The notes under the pieces: generated by a model
The model's input: only the letters and a program-made list of their open reading frames with translations
Told to the model about the DNA's origin: nothing
Database searches by the model: none
Program-made: the position numbers and the translations under genes
From: Paracoccus aestuariivivens
Lineage (GTDB): Bacteria > Pseudomonadota > Alphaproteobacteria > Rhodobacterales > Rhodobacteraceae
NCBI RefSeq assembly: GCF_009711225.1
Contig: NZ_WMIE01000024.1
Location: forward strand, 1-53,849
DNA: 53,849 nucleotides
Direction of reading: 5' to 3'
Shown here: positions 1 through 8,164 of the stretch, one piece after another
Layout: each line of letters starts with the position of its first letter
Numbering within the stretch: position 1 is the stretch's first letter

Positions 1-100
1 GTCTCGAGGAGTTGCCGGTCGATGATTGCCATGAAGCCCGGGTTCCCGGCGCTTTCTCCGCGCGGCCGATAGTAGCGCCAGCGACAACAGGCGGCATTGC
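1..100 (-). pseudogene. IS3-family transposase OrfB fragment
   Basis: Read on the minus strand, this end of the window gives RWRYYRPRGESAGNPGF followed by MAIIDRQLLE, running off the left edge. This matches the segment of IS3-family OrfB proteins that precedes the integrase core (usually YYRP-GES-N-LM-xID-xFLE). No start codon or upstream OrfA is joined to it: within about 80 bases the reading gives way to an unrelated IS5-type remnant. It is therefore a fragment here, although the rest may lie outside the window. An IS3-type OrfA start occurs at the other edge (53719). Confidence 0.6.
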
Positions 101-177
101 CGCCGGACGCCGAGACCCTGATGATCCCGCTACGGCGCTCCCGTTCGTGTTCGGCGTGGCCTCGAACCAATGACGGC

Positions 178-315
178 TTACGCCTCACTCCAGAAAATGC
201 CATCCAGAACAGAACAATAATTCGTCGGCTTGCGCCTATTCGGGTGCCCAACCGCATCAATGAAACCCTCAAAGAAGGCCCATTCATCGTCAGTAATAAG
301 ATTGCGCGCCAAGAT
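178..315 (-). pseudogene. IS5-family transposase N-terminal remnant
   Basis: The minus-strand frame reads NLITDDEWAFFEGF, then a segment with RRKPTNYCSVLDGIFW, and stops at a TAA at 178-180. This is the conserved N-terminus of IS5-type transposases, where LxDDEW is followed by a G-R-P-x-x-x-x-R-x-x-LDGI-W block. About 45 of the usual 250 or more residues remain and no DDE catalytic residue is present. A TTG near 312 could have been the start. It is a dead remnant abutting the IS3 fragment. Confidence 0.65.
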
Positions 316-733
316 ATTGACCCACCTAGAGATAACCGTGAATCACACATCGACGGCCAGAGGAATCTCATTGGTCAATACCGCCTAAATCCCGCCAGCG
401 CTGCAACCGGAGTGGAATACTTTGCAGACGCGGTTTGGTCTTGGCTACAGAGCAGCCCCGAAATTGCGACACGGTGTGGGTGGTATTTGGATCGGGGCCG
501 CTGTTTCCGCACCGACAGTCTGCGCGGGCTTTCCGATACTTTGGGTGGTGGCCGCGATGCCCTCCGTAGTGCGAAGCAGCCGGAATGGGATCTTGATCGT
601 TCAAGTTCCACGGACCCTTCATTGATCGGGTGAACGAAAACGGCGGGGGGCTGACGTACATTAACTGCTCGATGTCCCAGTTACCAGACCGACCACATCC
701 GCCTGAGAACGCCGCCACTCGTGTGAGCCTATT
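316..733. other. Stretch without a recognisable gene
   Basis: Several open frames cross this stretch on both strands, but none has a convincing start, ribosome binding site or familiar motif. Base use is less regular than in the neighbouring genes. It is probably eroded mobile-element or flanking DNA. Confidence 0.4.
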
Positions 734-760
734 GCGACATCGTATATGCGCCGATGTCGC
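734..760. promoter_or_regulatory. Perfect inverted repeat upstream of marR gene
   Basis: GCGACATCG and its exact complement CGATGTCGC are separated by nine bases, about 75 bases before the MarR-family start codon. The size and symmetry fit a dimeric repressor operator, possibly for autoregulation. No T-run follows it, so a terminator is less likely. Confidence 0.4.
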
Positions 761-832
761 ACCGCGTCTTCCGGTCTTTGCCCTGATCGAAATTTCAGGC
801 ATGAAGTAATTATGAATATTCGGAGAGACACC

Positions 833-1309
833 ATGCTGACACAGGACGGAACGGATCTTGTCGAGACCGAGGCAGGGCTGGGAAAGCAGCGCCTGCGCCT
901 GTGGTTGCAAATGCTCAAGGCCGTGCGCCATGTCGAAAGCGATCTGCGCGAAAGGCTTCGTTCGGGCTATGATATGACGCTGCCGCGTTTCGACGTTCTG
1001 GCCGCACTATTGGCCGCGCCGGAAGGGTTGAAGATGACAGAACTGTCGCAGCAATTGATGGTGTCGAATGGCAACGTGACTGGCATCGTTGACCGGTTGG
1101 TCTCGGATGGTCTGGCCGAGCGTGAAACCGTTGAAAGCGACCGCCGCGCCTTTCGCGTGCGCATCTCGGAGCAGGGTGCGATACAGATGCGCGAAATGGC
1201 CGCGCAGCATTTGTCCTGGATCGATGAACTTTTTGCCGATGTCAGCGAGGCCGACGCGGCGCGCGGGATCTCGATCATGCTGGATATCCGGCACAAGGTG
1301 CACCGGTAG
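833..1309 (+). CDS. MarR-family transcriptional regulator
   Basis: A 158-residue winged-helix regulator. The helix-turn-helix lies at about residues 60-85 (MTELSQQLMVSNGNVTGIVD), followed by the wing (RETVESDRRAFRVRISEQG), typical of MarR proteins that sense aromatic acids or their CoA esters. The start at 833 is preferred because GGAG lies seven bases upstream; an ATG at 812 lacks a binding site. It converges on the minus-strand operon with the FAD monooxygenase/OYE fusion, and a terminator hairpin lies between them. A role as repressor of that operon is inferred from proximity only. Confidence 0.85.
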   Translation: MLTQDGTDLVETEAGLGKQRLRLWLQMLKAVRHVESDLRERLRSGYDMTLPRFDVLAALLAAPEGLKMTELSQQLMVSNGNVTGIVDRLVSDGLAERETVESDRRAFRVRISEQGAIQMREMAAQHLSWIDELFADVSEADAARGISIMLDIRHKVHR

Positions 1310-1324
1310 GTTGGTGCGTCAATC

Positions 1325-1351
1325 GCGGGGCCAGCGCTATGCAGGCCCCGC
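1325..1351. terminator. Bidirectional terminator hairpin
   Basis: GCGGGGCC and GGCCCCGC form a perfect eight-base stem with an 11-base loop, followed by CTTTG. It sits between the convergent marR-type gene and the end of the minus-strand operon. Confidence 0.6.
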
Positions 1352-1360
1352 TTTGCCGGA

Positions 1361-2158
1361 TCAGAGAATACCGGTCTCGCTTGCGACGCGGCGATAGGCG
1401 GCGCCGCCGGTGAAACCGCCATCGATCACGAAATCCTCGCCCGTCACAAAGCCCGAGGCATCCGAGGCGAGGAACAGGACCAGCTGCGCCACTTCATCCG
1501 CCTCGCCGCTGCGGCCCATCGGCGTCATGCCGATCATCGGCGCAAGATGGGGAGAGTTGCGGTTGAGGTCGGTCACGATCAGGCCGGGACAGACCGCGTT
1601 CACCCGTACGCCTTGGCGGGCATATTCCATCGCAGCGCTGCGCGTCAGGCCGCGCAGGCCCCATTTCGACGCGGTATAGGCCGGGTCATAATGGCCCGAA
1701 AAGGCGCTGTTCGATGAGATATTGATGATGCTGCCGCCCTGCTGCATCGCCGGGGCTGCGGCTTGGATGCCCAGAAACGCGCCGGTCAGGTTGACGTCCA
1801 GAACGCGTCGCCATTCCTCGGGGGACATGTCGCGGATGACCTTGCGATTGATGATCCCGGCATTGTTGACCAGAATATCCAGCCGCCCGGTCCAATCCAG
1901 CGCCGTCTGGACCGCTGCCGCCCATTCCGCCGCATCGGTCACATCAAGCCGTAGGAAGCGCGCCTTGTGGCCTTCGCCGGTCAGTCGGGCGGCCAGCGCC
2001 TCGCCCTCGGCTTCCAGCACGTCGCAAATCAGGACGGCGGCAGCCGCAGCGGCCAGCAGCTCGGCCTCGACCGCGCCCTGACCACGCCCGCCGCCGGTGA
2101 CGATGGCCGTCCTGCCCTGCAGGTCGGTCATCGCCTTGAGGCTGCGCATCGCGTTCAT
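1361..2158 (-). CDS. Short-chain dehydrogenase/reductase (last gene of operon)
   Basis: A 265-residue classical SDR. The cofactor loop is TGGGRGQG (residues about 21-28), the NNAG motif is present, and the catalytic Ser-Tyr-Lys set is seen in INISSNSAF and YTASKWG. An Asp (ICD) at the end of beta-2 suggests NAD(H) rather than NADPH. Its start overlaps the stop of the FAA-hydrolase gene by ATGA, so the two are translationally coupled. It probably oxidises a hydroxyl formed in the aromatic or alicyclic pathway of this operon. Substrate is unknown. Confidence 0.85.
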   Translation of the reverse strand: MNAMRSLKAMTDLQGRTAIVTGGGRGQGAVEAELLAAAAAAVLICDVLEAEGEALAARLTGEGHKARFLRLDVTDAAEWAAAVQTALDWTGRLDILVNNAGIINRKVIRDMSPEEWRRVLDVNLTGAFLGIQAAAPAMQQGGSIINISSNSAFSGHYDPAYTASKWGLRGLTRSAAMEYARQGVRVNAVCPGLIVTDLNRNSPHLAPMIGMTPMGRSGEADEVAQLVLFLASDASGFVTGEDFVIDGGFTGGAAYRRVASETGIL

Positions 2159-2997
2159 GCCAGCACCATGCGCTGGCGCTGCACGCCCAAGCCCGCCGCG
2201 CCCAAAGTGACGACCTGCCCCTCGCGCAGGAAAGTCGGAGGCTTCATGCCCAGCCCCACACCCGGAGGCGTGCCCGTGGCGATGATGTCGCCCGGCTCAA
2301 GCGTCATGAATTGCGAGATGTAGCTGACCAGATGCGCGACGCCAAAGATCATCGTGCGGGTATTGCCGGTCTGGCGGCGCTCGCCATCGACATCCAGCCA
2401 CAGATCCAGCGCCTGCACATCGGCGATTTCATCGCGTGTCACCAGCCAAGGGCCGATCGGGCCGAAGGTGTCGTGGCTTTTGCCCTTGGTCCATTGACCG
2501 CCGCGCTCGGACTGGAATCGGCGCTCGGAAACGTCATTGACCAGCAGGTAGCCCGCGACATGCTCCAGAGCATCCGCCTCGGCGACGTATTTCGCGCGCG
2601 TGCCGATGACGATGCCCAGTTCGACCTCCCAGTCGGTGCGGTCCGAACCGCGCGGGATTTCCACATCGTCATGCGGGCCGCTGATCGCCGAGACCGCCTT
2701 GGCGAACAGGACCGGCTCGGGCGGGGGCTCCTTGCCGGTCTCGCGCGCATGATCGGCATAGTTCAGGCCGACGCACAGGAATTTGCGCGTCCCCGCGATG
2801 GGCGGGCCAAGCCGGGGCTGACCCTCGACCAGCGGCAGGTCTTCGGCGGTCAGGGCGGCGATGCGGGCCAGCCCCTCGGGCGACAGCGCCTCACCCTCGA
2901 TGTCCGGGATATGGGCCGAGAGATCGCGGATCTGGCCTGCATCATCCATCAGGCCGGGGCGTTCGGCGCCGGGCGCGCCATAGCGAAGCAGTTTCAT
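2155..2997 (-). CDS. Fumarylacetoacetate hydrolase family protein
   Basis: A 280-residue FAA-family protein. The divalent-metal region DWEVELGIVIG lies near residue 125, after KFLCVGLNYADHA, and the C-terminus has GDIIATGTPPGVG, all hallmarks of the single-domain type. Members hydrolyse or decarboxylate C-C bonds of beta-diketo acids, or act as ureidoglycolate lyases. An AGGAAA site precedes the ATG. It lies between a cupin gene and an SDR gene in an aromatic operon, which suggests late cleavage of a ring-opened or keto acid. The exact reaction is not shown by the sequence. Confidence 0.85.
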   Translation of the reverse strand: MKLLRYGAPGAERPGLMDDAGQIRDLSAHIPDIEGEALSPEGLARIAALTAEDLPLVEGQPRLGPPIAGTRKFLCVGLNYADHARETGKEPPPEPVLFAKAVSAISGPHDDVEIPRGSDRTDWEVELGIVIGTRAKYVAEADALEHVAGYLLVNDVSERRFQSERGGQWTKGKSHDTFGPIGPWLVTRDEIADVQALDLWLDVDGERRQTGNTRTMIFGVAHLVSYISQFMTLEPGDIIATGTPPGVGLGMKPPTFLREGQVVTLGAAGLGVQRQRMVLA

Positions 2998-3015
2998 CGG
3001 TATTTCCTTTCGGGC

Positions 3016-3438
3016 TTAGGCGCGCCGATAGCCTTCAAGTTGATCGTCGGGCACGTCGTCGAAATTCGTGACGAGATTGTCCGGCGTGCGACAGGTCAGC
3101 CAGACCAGTTCCTCGGTCGTGCTCATGTTGACTTCGACATGCGGCATGAAGGGCGGCACAAAGACGAAATCGCCGTCATGAAGGTCGACGAATTCCTTGT
3201 AATCATCGCCGAAATAGATCCGGCCGTGGCCCTTCAGGACATAGCCGCCGGTCTCGCAATGCTCATGGTGGTGGGGCGGAGAGCGGTGACCCGGCTCATT
3301 CGAGACGCGCCCGAACCAGATGTTTTTCGCGGGGGTATGCTGGGGGCTGACGCCGGATTTGCGCACGCAATCGCCCGATTGCGCGGTCTGTGCGTCAAGC
3401 TCGCTTGCGCGGGTGACGACCGGAACAACTTTGGTCAT
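3016..3438 (-). CDS. Small cupin-domain protein
   Basis: A 140-residue single cupin barrel. Metal-ligand motif 1 is HHHEHCETGGYVLKG (about residues 56-70) and motif 2 is GDFVFVPPFMPH (about 89-100), giving the usual His-His-Glu-His set. It is too short to be a gentisate 1,2-dioxygenase, which has two cupin domains and about 350 residues. It could be a small dioxygenase, isomerase or decarboxylase, or a protein that binds a pathway intermediate. It lies 19 bases before the FAA-hydrolase gene in the same operon. A GGAG-like site precedes the ATG. Confidence 0.75.
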   Translation of the reverse strand: MTKVVPVVTRASELDAQTAQSGDCVRKSGVSPQHTPAKNIWFGRVSNEPGHRSPPHHHEHCETGGYVLKGHGRIYFGDDYKEFVDLHDGDFVFVPPFMPHVEVNMSTTEELVWLTCRTPDNLVTNFDDVPDDQLEGYRRA

Positions 3439-3474
3439 GGGTTCTCCTTCCCTATTGGCTGGGTGGTGTTCTTT

Positions 3475-3855
3475 TCAGGCGACCAGCGCGCGCGGGCCGC
3501 CCTGTTCATCGATTGCAACCATGATGAAGCGCGCGGTGGCGATCAGGACCGGCGCATGGTCGGGATTGGCAAGCCCCACCAGTTCAAGCGTGAACGACGT
3601 CCGACCGCGCGAGATTTCACGGGCATGGACCGCAAAATCAGAGCCGACCGGCAATGCCGCGTGAAACTGCATCTCTTGTACGGCGCGGATCACGCATTGC
3701 CCGGCAATGCCCCGTCCGGCGCGCCCCGCCGCGTGGTCGAATTGCGCCATGATCCAACCGCCAAAGACGGTATTGCCACGGCCCGCTTCGGCTGGGCGGG
3801 CAACCGTCAGGATCGCCGGGCGGCTGTCGGGACCGGGCCAGTTTGCGTCATTCAT
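3475..3855 (-). CDS. Hotdog-fold acyl-CoA thioesterase
   Basis: A 126-residue hotdog protein with NTVFGGWIMAQFDHAAG near residue 30, matching the GDxFGGWLMSxMD signature of YciA-type and related acyl-CoA thioesterases. The second half has VHAREISRGRTSFT, which fits the typical beta-sheet core. It overlaps the end of the RidA gene by eight bases. It would release free acid from a CoA thioester made by the upstream fused hydroxylase. The operon carries no CoA ligase gene, so the ligase must be elsewhere. Confidence 0.75.
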   Translation of the reverse strand: MNDANWPGPDSRPAILTVARPAEAGRGNTVFGGWIMAQFDHAAGRAGRGIAGQCVIRAVQEMQFHAALPVGSDFAVHAREISRGRTSFTLELVGLANPDHAPVLIATARFIMVAIDEQGGPRALVA

Positions 3856-4261
3856 GGGGGATCACGGCGGTAGCCTCGATCTCGATCTTGGCGGCATCTT
3901 CCATCAGCGAGACCACCTGCACGACAGCCATGGCGGGGAAATGCCGCCCCAGCACGCGCCGATAGGCTGCGCCGATCTCTTTGAGATTACCGAGATATTC
4001 AGACTTGTCGGTGATGTACCACGTCAGGCGGACCAGATGTTCGGGGCGCGCGCCAGCCTTCGCCAGAACCGCGACGATATTCTTCAACACCTGCTCGAAC
4101 TGGCCGACCAGATCGGTATGTTCGAATTGCTGCTGGGCGTTCCAGCCGACCAAGCCGCCGGTAAAGACCATGCGACCTTCGGCCAGCATGCCATTGGCAT
4201 AGCCCTTGGCGGGGACCCAGCCCTCGGGGTCCAGAAAACTATGCGGAGTCATCGCCGTCAT
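3848..4261 (-). CDS. RidA (YjgF/YER057c/UK114) family protein
   Basis: A RidA-type enamine/imine deaminase of about 137 residues. The family pattern is clear: FTGGLVGWNAQQQ, QVLKNIVAVLAKAGARPEHLVRLTWYI and the C-terminal KIEIEATAVIP. The start is uncertain. ATG 4261 has AAGG upstream and gives the usual family length; ATG 4252 and ATG 4291 (overlapping the upstream SDR stop) are alternatives. In an operon with a 2-aminobenzoyl-CoA-type hydroxylase, a RidA protein would make sense for hydrolysing an enamine intermediate to a ketone plus ammonia. That is inference. Confidence 0.85.
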   Translation of the reverse strand: MTAMTPHSFLDPEGWVPAKGYANGMLAEGRMVFTGGLVGWNAQQQFEHTDLVGQFEQVLKNIVAVLAKAGARPEHLVRLTWYITDKSEYLGNLKEIGAAYRRVLGRHFPAMAVVQVVSLMEDAAKIEIEATAVIPHE

Positions 4262-4284
4262 CTCATATGCCTTGTTCAAATGGG

Positions 4285-5031
4285 TCAGCATGTCTCGCCG
4301 CCGGAAATGGAAATTGCTTGGCCCGTGACCATCGACGAGCCGGGACCGCAGAGCCAAAGCACGGCCTCGGCCACCTCGTCAGGGGGCACCAGACGCTGCA
4401 TCGGATTGGTCGCGGCCAGCGAGGCACGGGCCTCATCCCGGCTGCGCCCGGTCTTGGCCACGATCTTGTCGATAGAGCGCTCGGTCATCTCGGTATCCAG
4501 AAAGCCGGGGCAGATAGCGTTGACCGTGATGCCCTTGCGCGCCTGCTCCAGCGCGGCGGATCGAACCAACCCCAGCACGCCATGCTTGGCCGCCGCATAG
4601 GGCGCGACATAGGCATAACCCTTGAGGCTGGCGGTCGAGGCGATGGCAATAACCCTGCCCCAATCGCGACCTTCCATGCCGCGCAACGCCTCGCGCAGGG
4701 TCAGGAAGGTTCCGGTCAGGTTGGTGTCGATCATGGCGCGGAACTGCGCGAGCGTCGTGCGGGTCAGTGGCGCGCTGTCCGAGATGCCCGCATTCGCGAC
4801 CACGATGTCGAAGGGACCGCGCGCGAACAAAGCTTGCGTGGCATTCTCGTCGGTGATGTCGCAGACCTGCGCCGTAATCCCCGGGCCTGATGCGGCGACC
4901 GCAGCCAGCGTTTCGGCATTGCGGCCGCAGATTGTCACCACAGCCCCGGCCTCGGCCAGCTTGCGGGCGATGACTGCGCCCACGCCCGAGCCGCCGCCGG
5001 TGACCAATGCGCTGTGTCCGGTCAGCCTCAT
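4285..5031 (-). CDS. SDR, 3-hydroxyacyl-CoA dehydrogenase type
   Basis: A 248-residue SDR. It has TGGGSGVG at residues 11-18, ANAG, the catalytic IASTASLKG with YAAAKHG, and ends in MVTGQAISISGG. ICGRN after beta-2 favours NADP(H). It starts within the stop codon of the fused monooxygenase gene (ATGA overlap), so it is the second cistron of the operon. Sequence style is near the 3-hydroxyacyl-CoA or 3-oxoacyl-reductase group. It may act on the alicyclic CoA product of the upstream enzyme. Confidence 0.85.
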   Translation of the reverse strand: MRLTGHSALVTGGGSGVGAVIARKLAEAGAVVTICGRNAETLAAVAASGPGITAQVCDITDENATQALFARGPFDIVVANAGISDSAPLTRTTLAQFRAMIDTNLTGTFLTLREALRGMEGRDWGRVIAIASTASLKGYAYVAPYAAAKHGVLGLVRSAALEQARKGITVNAICPGFLDTEMTERSIDKIVAKTGRSRDEARASLAATNPMQRLVPPDEVAEAVLWLCGPGSSMVTGQAISISGGETC

Positions 5032-7307
5032 GCCATGGCCTTTGCGCGTTCGGCCAGGGTATTGGCCTGCCGCCTGCCGCCTTCATAGGGCGCGGGCCAA
5101 GCCTGCGCGGTATCGCCCAACTCGACCGCCGCGTGCAGCGTCCAATAGGGGTCGGCAAGGTGGGGCCGCGCCAGCAGGACCAGATCAGCGCGCCCGGCCA
5201 TCAGGATAGAGTTGACGTGATCGGGTTCATAGATATTGCCCGCGACCAACGTCGGGACGCCCAGTTCGTTGCGAATACGGTCGCTGAAAGGCGCTTGGAA
5301 CATGCGGCCATAGACCGGCTTTTCGTCCTTGCTGGTCTGCCCGGACGAGACGTTGATCGCATCCGCCCCGGCCTGATGGAACAGCGCTGCGATGCGCACG
5401 GCATCCTCGGGCGTCACACCGTCATCGCCCATCCAGTCATGCGCCGAGATCCGCACCGTCATCGGCTTCGACGCGGGCCAAGCACCACGCATGGCGGCAA
5501 ACACCTCCAGCGGGTAGCGCATCCGGTTCTCCAGATCGCCGCCATATTCATCCTCGCGCAGGTTGGTCACCGGCGAGATGAACGAGGCCAGCAGATAGCC
5601 GTGGGCGGCATGCATCTCGATCATGTCGAAGCCCGCGCGATCCGCGGTCTGAACGGCGGCGACGAACTGCGCCTTGATGCGGTCCATATCGGCGCGGTCC
5701 ATCGCCTTGGGCGTCTGGCTTTCCGGCAGATAAGGCAGGGCCGAGGCCGAAATCAGCGGCCAGTTCCCCTCAATCAGGGGCTTGTCGATGCCTTCCCATG
5801 CCAGCCGGGTCGAACCCTTGCGCCCGGCATGGCCGATCTGGGCGCAGATTTTGGCATCGGTCTCGGCATGGATGAAATCGTTCAGGCGACGCCATGCGGC
5901 TTCCTGATCCGGGCCGATGCAGGGACAGCCGGGGGTGATCCGGCCCTCGGGGCTGACACACAGCATCTCGGTAAAGACCAGACCCGCCCCGCCCTTGGCG
6001 CGTTCGGCGTAATGCACGAAATGCCAATCGGTCGGATTACCGTCCACGGCCTTGTATTGCGCCATGGGCGAGACGACGACGCGGTTTTCCAGCACCATGT
6101 CACGCAGTTTGAAGGGCGCGAACATCGGGCGGCGACGGGATTGGCTGCCCGCGCGGCTTTGGAACCAGCTTTCGGCATTGCCCAGCCATTCCGGGTCGCG
6201 CAGGCGCAAGTTCTCATGCCCGATGCGCTGGCTGCGGGTCAGCAGCGAATAGGTGAATTGGGTCAGGTCAAGGTCCAGATAACGTTCGACCTCTTCGAAC
6301 CACTCGGTCGAGTTCCGCGCTGCCGAGGTCACCCGCAGCACCTGCAGCTGCCGCGCCTGCTGGTAATCCGCCAGCGCCTGCGAAAGCCGCTTACCAGCGT
6401 TCAGTTCATCCGCCAGTGCGATCGCGCTTTCCATCCCCAGTTTCGAGCCGGACCCGATCGAAAAATGAGCCGTCGCCGAGGCATCGCCCAGCAACACAAC
6501 ATTGTCGAAGTGCCAGCTCTCGCAGGTGACGCGCGGGAATTGGATCCAAGCCGAGCCGCGAATGTGATTGGCGTTGGTCATCAGGCTGTGGCCGCCCAGA
6601 TGGCGGGCAAAGATCCGCTCGCATAGCGCAATGCTGTCGGCCTGCGACAGGGTGTCGAAACCAAAGGCGAGATAGGTCTCGGGGCCGCATTCGACGATGA
6701 AGGTCGCAGTGTCATCGTCGAACTGATAGGCATGGGCCCAGATCCAGCCATGCTCGGTCTGTTCAAAGATAAAGGTGAAGGCGTCGTCGAATTTCTGCTT
6801 GGTCCCAAGCCAGACGAAATGGTTGCGGCGCAGGTCGATCTGCGCACCGAAGCGGTCGGCATAGGTCTTGCGCACCCGCGAATTCAGCCCGTCCGCCGCG
6901 ACGACCAGATCATGCGAGGCCTTGAGGTCAGCGATCCGCACCTCGTCCATCTCGGTCTCGAAATTCAGCGTGACGTCCAGATCGCGGGCTCGTTCCTGCA
7001 ACAGCAGCAGCAGTTTCATCCGCCCGATGCCGCAGAAACCATGCCCGCCCGAGGTCATGCTGTCATCGCCCCGCACGACCTTGATGTCGTCCCAATAGGC
7101 GAAGTTCTGGCGGATCATCGCCTCGCTGACGGGATCGTTTTCGCCGAAATTCCCCATCGTCTCGTCCGACAGGACGACGCCCCAGCCAAAGGTGTCGTCA
7201 GGGCGGTTGCGCTCGTATACGGTGATCTCATGGGCTGCATCGCGCAGTTTCATCGAGATCGCAAAGTAAAGTCCGGCGGGTCCGCCCCCGAGAATGGCGA
7301 TTTTCAT
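5028..7307 (-). CDS. Bifunctional FAD monooxygenase / old-yellow-enzyme fusion (salicylyl-CoA 5-hydroxylase or 2-aminobenzoyl-CoA monooxygenase/reductase type)
   Basis: About 759 residues in two parts. Residues 1-370 form a group A flavoprotein hydroxylase (IAILGGGPAGLYFAI at the N-terminus, VVAADGLNSRVR, then LLGDASATAHFSIGSG). Residues 390-759 form an OYE-type FMN barrel (MFAPFKLRDMVLENRVVVSPM, HYAERAKGGAGLVFTEM, IGHAGRKGS, HAAHGYLLASF). This fusion occurs in salicylyl-CoA 5-hydroxylase (SdgC) and in the 2-aminobenzoyl-CoA monooxygenase/reductase of aerobic anthranilate degradation. The two cannot be told apart by eye. ATG 7307 is chosen because AGGGA lies about ten bases upstream. It is the first gene of a seven-gene operon with a likely operator upstream. 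Confidence 0.9.
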   Translation of the reverse strand: MKIAILGGGPAGLYFAISMKLRDAAHEITVYERNRPDDTFGWGVVLSDETMGNFGENDPVSEAMIRQNFAYWDDIKVVRGDDSMTSGGHGFCGIGRMKLLLLLQERARDLDVTLNFETEMDEVRIADLKASHDLVVAADGLNSRVRKTYADRFGAQIDLRRNHFVWLGTKQKFDDAFTFIFEQTEHGWIWAHAYQFDDDTATFIVECGPETYLAFGFDTLSQADSIALCERIFARHLGGHSLMTNANHIRGSAWIQFPRVTCESWHFDNVVLLGDASATAHFSIGSGSKLGMESAIALADELNAGKRLSQALADYQQARQLQVLRVTSAARNSTEWFEEVERYLDLDLTQFTYSLLTRSQRIGHENLRLRDPEWLGNAESWFQSRAGSQSRRRPMFAPFKLRDMVLENRVVVSPMAQYKAVDGNPTDWHFVHYAERAKGGAGLVFTEMLCVSPEGRITPGCPCIGPDQEAAWRRLNDFIHAETDAKICAQIGHAGRKGSTRLAWEGIDKPLIEGNWPLISASALPYLPESQTPKAMDRADMDRIKAQFVAAVQTADRAGFDMIEMHAAHGYLLASFISPVTNLREDEYGGDLENRMRYPLEVFAAMRGAWPASKPMTVRISAHDWMGDDGVTPEDAVRIAALFHQAGADAINVSSGQTSKDEKPVYGRMFQAPFSDRIRNELGVPTLVAGNIYEPDHVNSILMAGRADLVLLARPHLADPYWTLHAAVELGDTAQAWPAPYEGGRRQANTLAERAKAMA

Positions 7308-7340
7308 GGCGTGCTTCCCTATGGGCAAATGCAGGTGACG

Positions 7341-7361
7341 CGATATATTTTATATGTAAAG
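7341..7361 (-). promoter_or_regulatory. AT-rich operator-like motif before fused hydroxylase gene
   Basis: Read on the minus strand this is CTTTACATATAAAATATATC. It closely resembles the plus-strand motif CTTTAAATATAAATTAAAG at 7483-7501. Two related copies, one in front of each divergent gene, suggest a common regulator binding site, MarR-type being the nearest candidate. Confidence 0.45.
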
Positions 7362-7456
7362 CAAAATCGTTCCAGCAATGTCAAGCGACACAAGGTCCGA
7401 AAATGCACGGACATGAGTGTCCATTGCTATTCTGGATCTCCACGCCGTGGCAGGGA

Positions 7457-7501
7457 TTGACAGGTCTGCCTTGTCACCTATTCTTTAAATATAAATTAAA
7501 G
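7457..7501 (+). promoter_or_regulatory. Promoter with overlapping palindrome for thioesterase gene
   Basis: TTGACA at 7457-7462 and TATTCT at 7479-7484 form a sigma-70-like pair with a 16-base spacer. The imperfect palindrome CTTTAAATATAAATTAAAG (7483-7501, six-base arms) overlaps the -10 region and start site, the usual place for a repressor operator. Confidence 0.5.
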
Positions 7502-7548
7502 CCGCGCCGTGAGTTGGCGTGTCCAGCCCTTCCTTGAAAGTCAGAACC

Positions 7549-7968
7549 ATGCCCTTCACGATTTCCAAGCCGCTGCGGTTCGGCGATTGCGACCTGACCG
7601 GAATCGCCTATCATCCCGCCTATCTTTCGATGCTGGTCGATGTGAACGAGGCGATGTTCGCCTCATTTGGCGTCACATGGAAAGAGATCATGTTCGAGCG
7701 CAAGCTGGGACTGCCGACGCTCAGCATGAACATCCTGTTCACCAAGCCTGCGATGTATGGCGATGTCCTGACCTTCAATGTGCATGTCCGTGCGATTGGC
7801 CGGTCTTCGCTGGACCTTGAAACGGTGGTGACGGTGGGGCCGGATGTCATCTGGACGATCCGGCAGAAGATCGTGCTGACCTCGCTGGAAAACCACAAAT
7901 CCACGCCCTGGCCTGATGATATTCGCGCGGGCCTGTCGCGATATCTTGAACCCGCGCTGGCCGAGTAG
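7549..7968 (+). CDS. 4-hydroxybenzoyl-CoA-type thioesterase
   Basis: A hotdog-fold thioesterase of 139 residues from ATG 7549; a GTG at 7519 would add ten residues. The motif RFGDCDLTGIAYHPAYLSMLVDVNEAMF contains the catalytic Asp (DLTGIAYHP) of the 4HBT family, equivalent to D-x-x-G-I-x-Y-x-x-Y. It is divergent from the fused CoA-ester hydroxylase. It is thus the likely enzyme that hydrolyses the hydroxylated aryl-CoA (for example gentisyl-CoA if the substrate is salicylyl-CoA). No gentisate dioxygenase is present. Confidence 0.8.
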   Translation: MPFTISKPLRFGDCDLTGIAYHPAYLSMLVDVNEAMFASFGVTWKEIMFERKLGLPTLSMNILFTKPAMYGDVLTFNVHVRAIGRSSLDLETVVTVGPDVIWTIRQKIVLTSLENHKSTPWPDDIRAGLSRYLEPALAE

Positions 7969-8164
7969 CGACCCAATGCCGCGCCGCGCCGCTTCGACCT
8001 TGCGGGCGGCGCGTTGCGGCCCGACCCGAACAGGGCCCATCCAGAAATCCGATAAATACATGGCATTCATCGAAGCAATTTTTGAAATGCCCTAGCGCCG
8101 GTTACTCCCTCCTCAAACGGAATTCGCGCGTCACTGTTCTGGCGCGAAGGTGGAGGAAGATGCG

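Noticed and set aside
97..633. Plus-strand frame of 178 codons near the left edge
   Set aside because: The opposite strand shows clear IS3 and IS5 transposase pieces in its first half, and the remainder has no motif or binding site.
3016..3438. Cupin protein as gentisate 1,2-dioxygenase completing a salicylate pathway
   Set aside because: At 140 residues with one cupin barrel it is less than half the size of gentisate dioxygenases, and key flanking motifs are absent.
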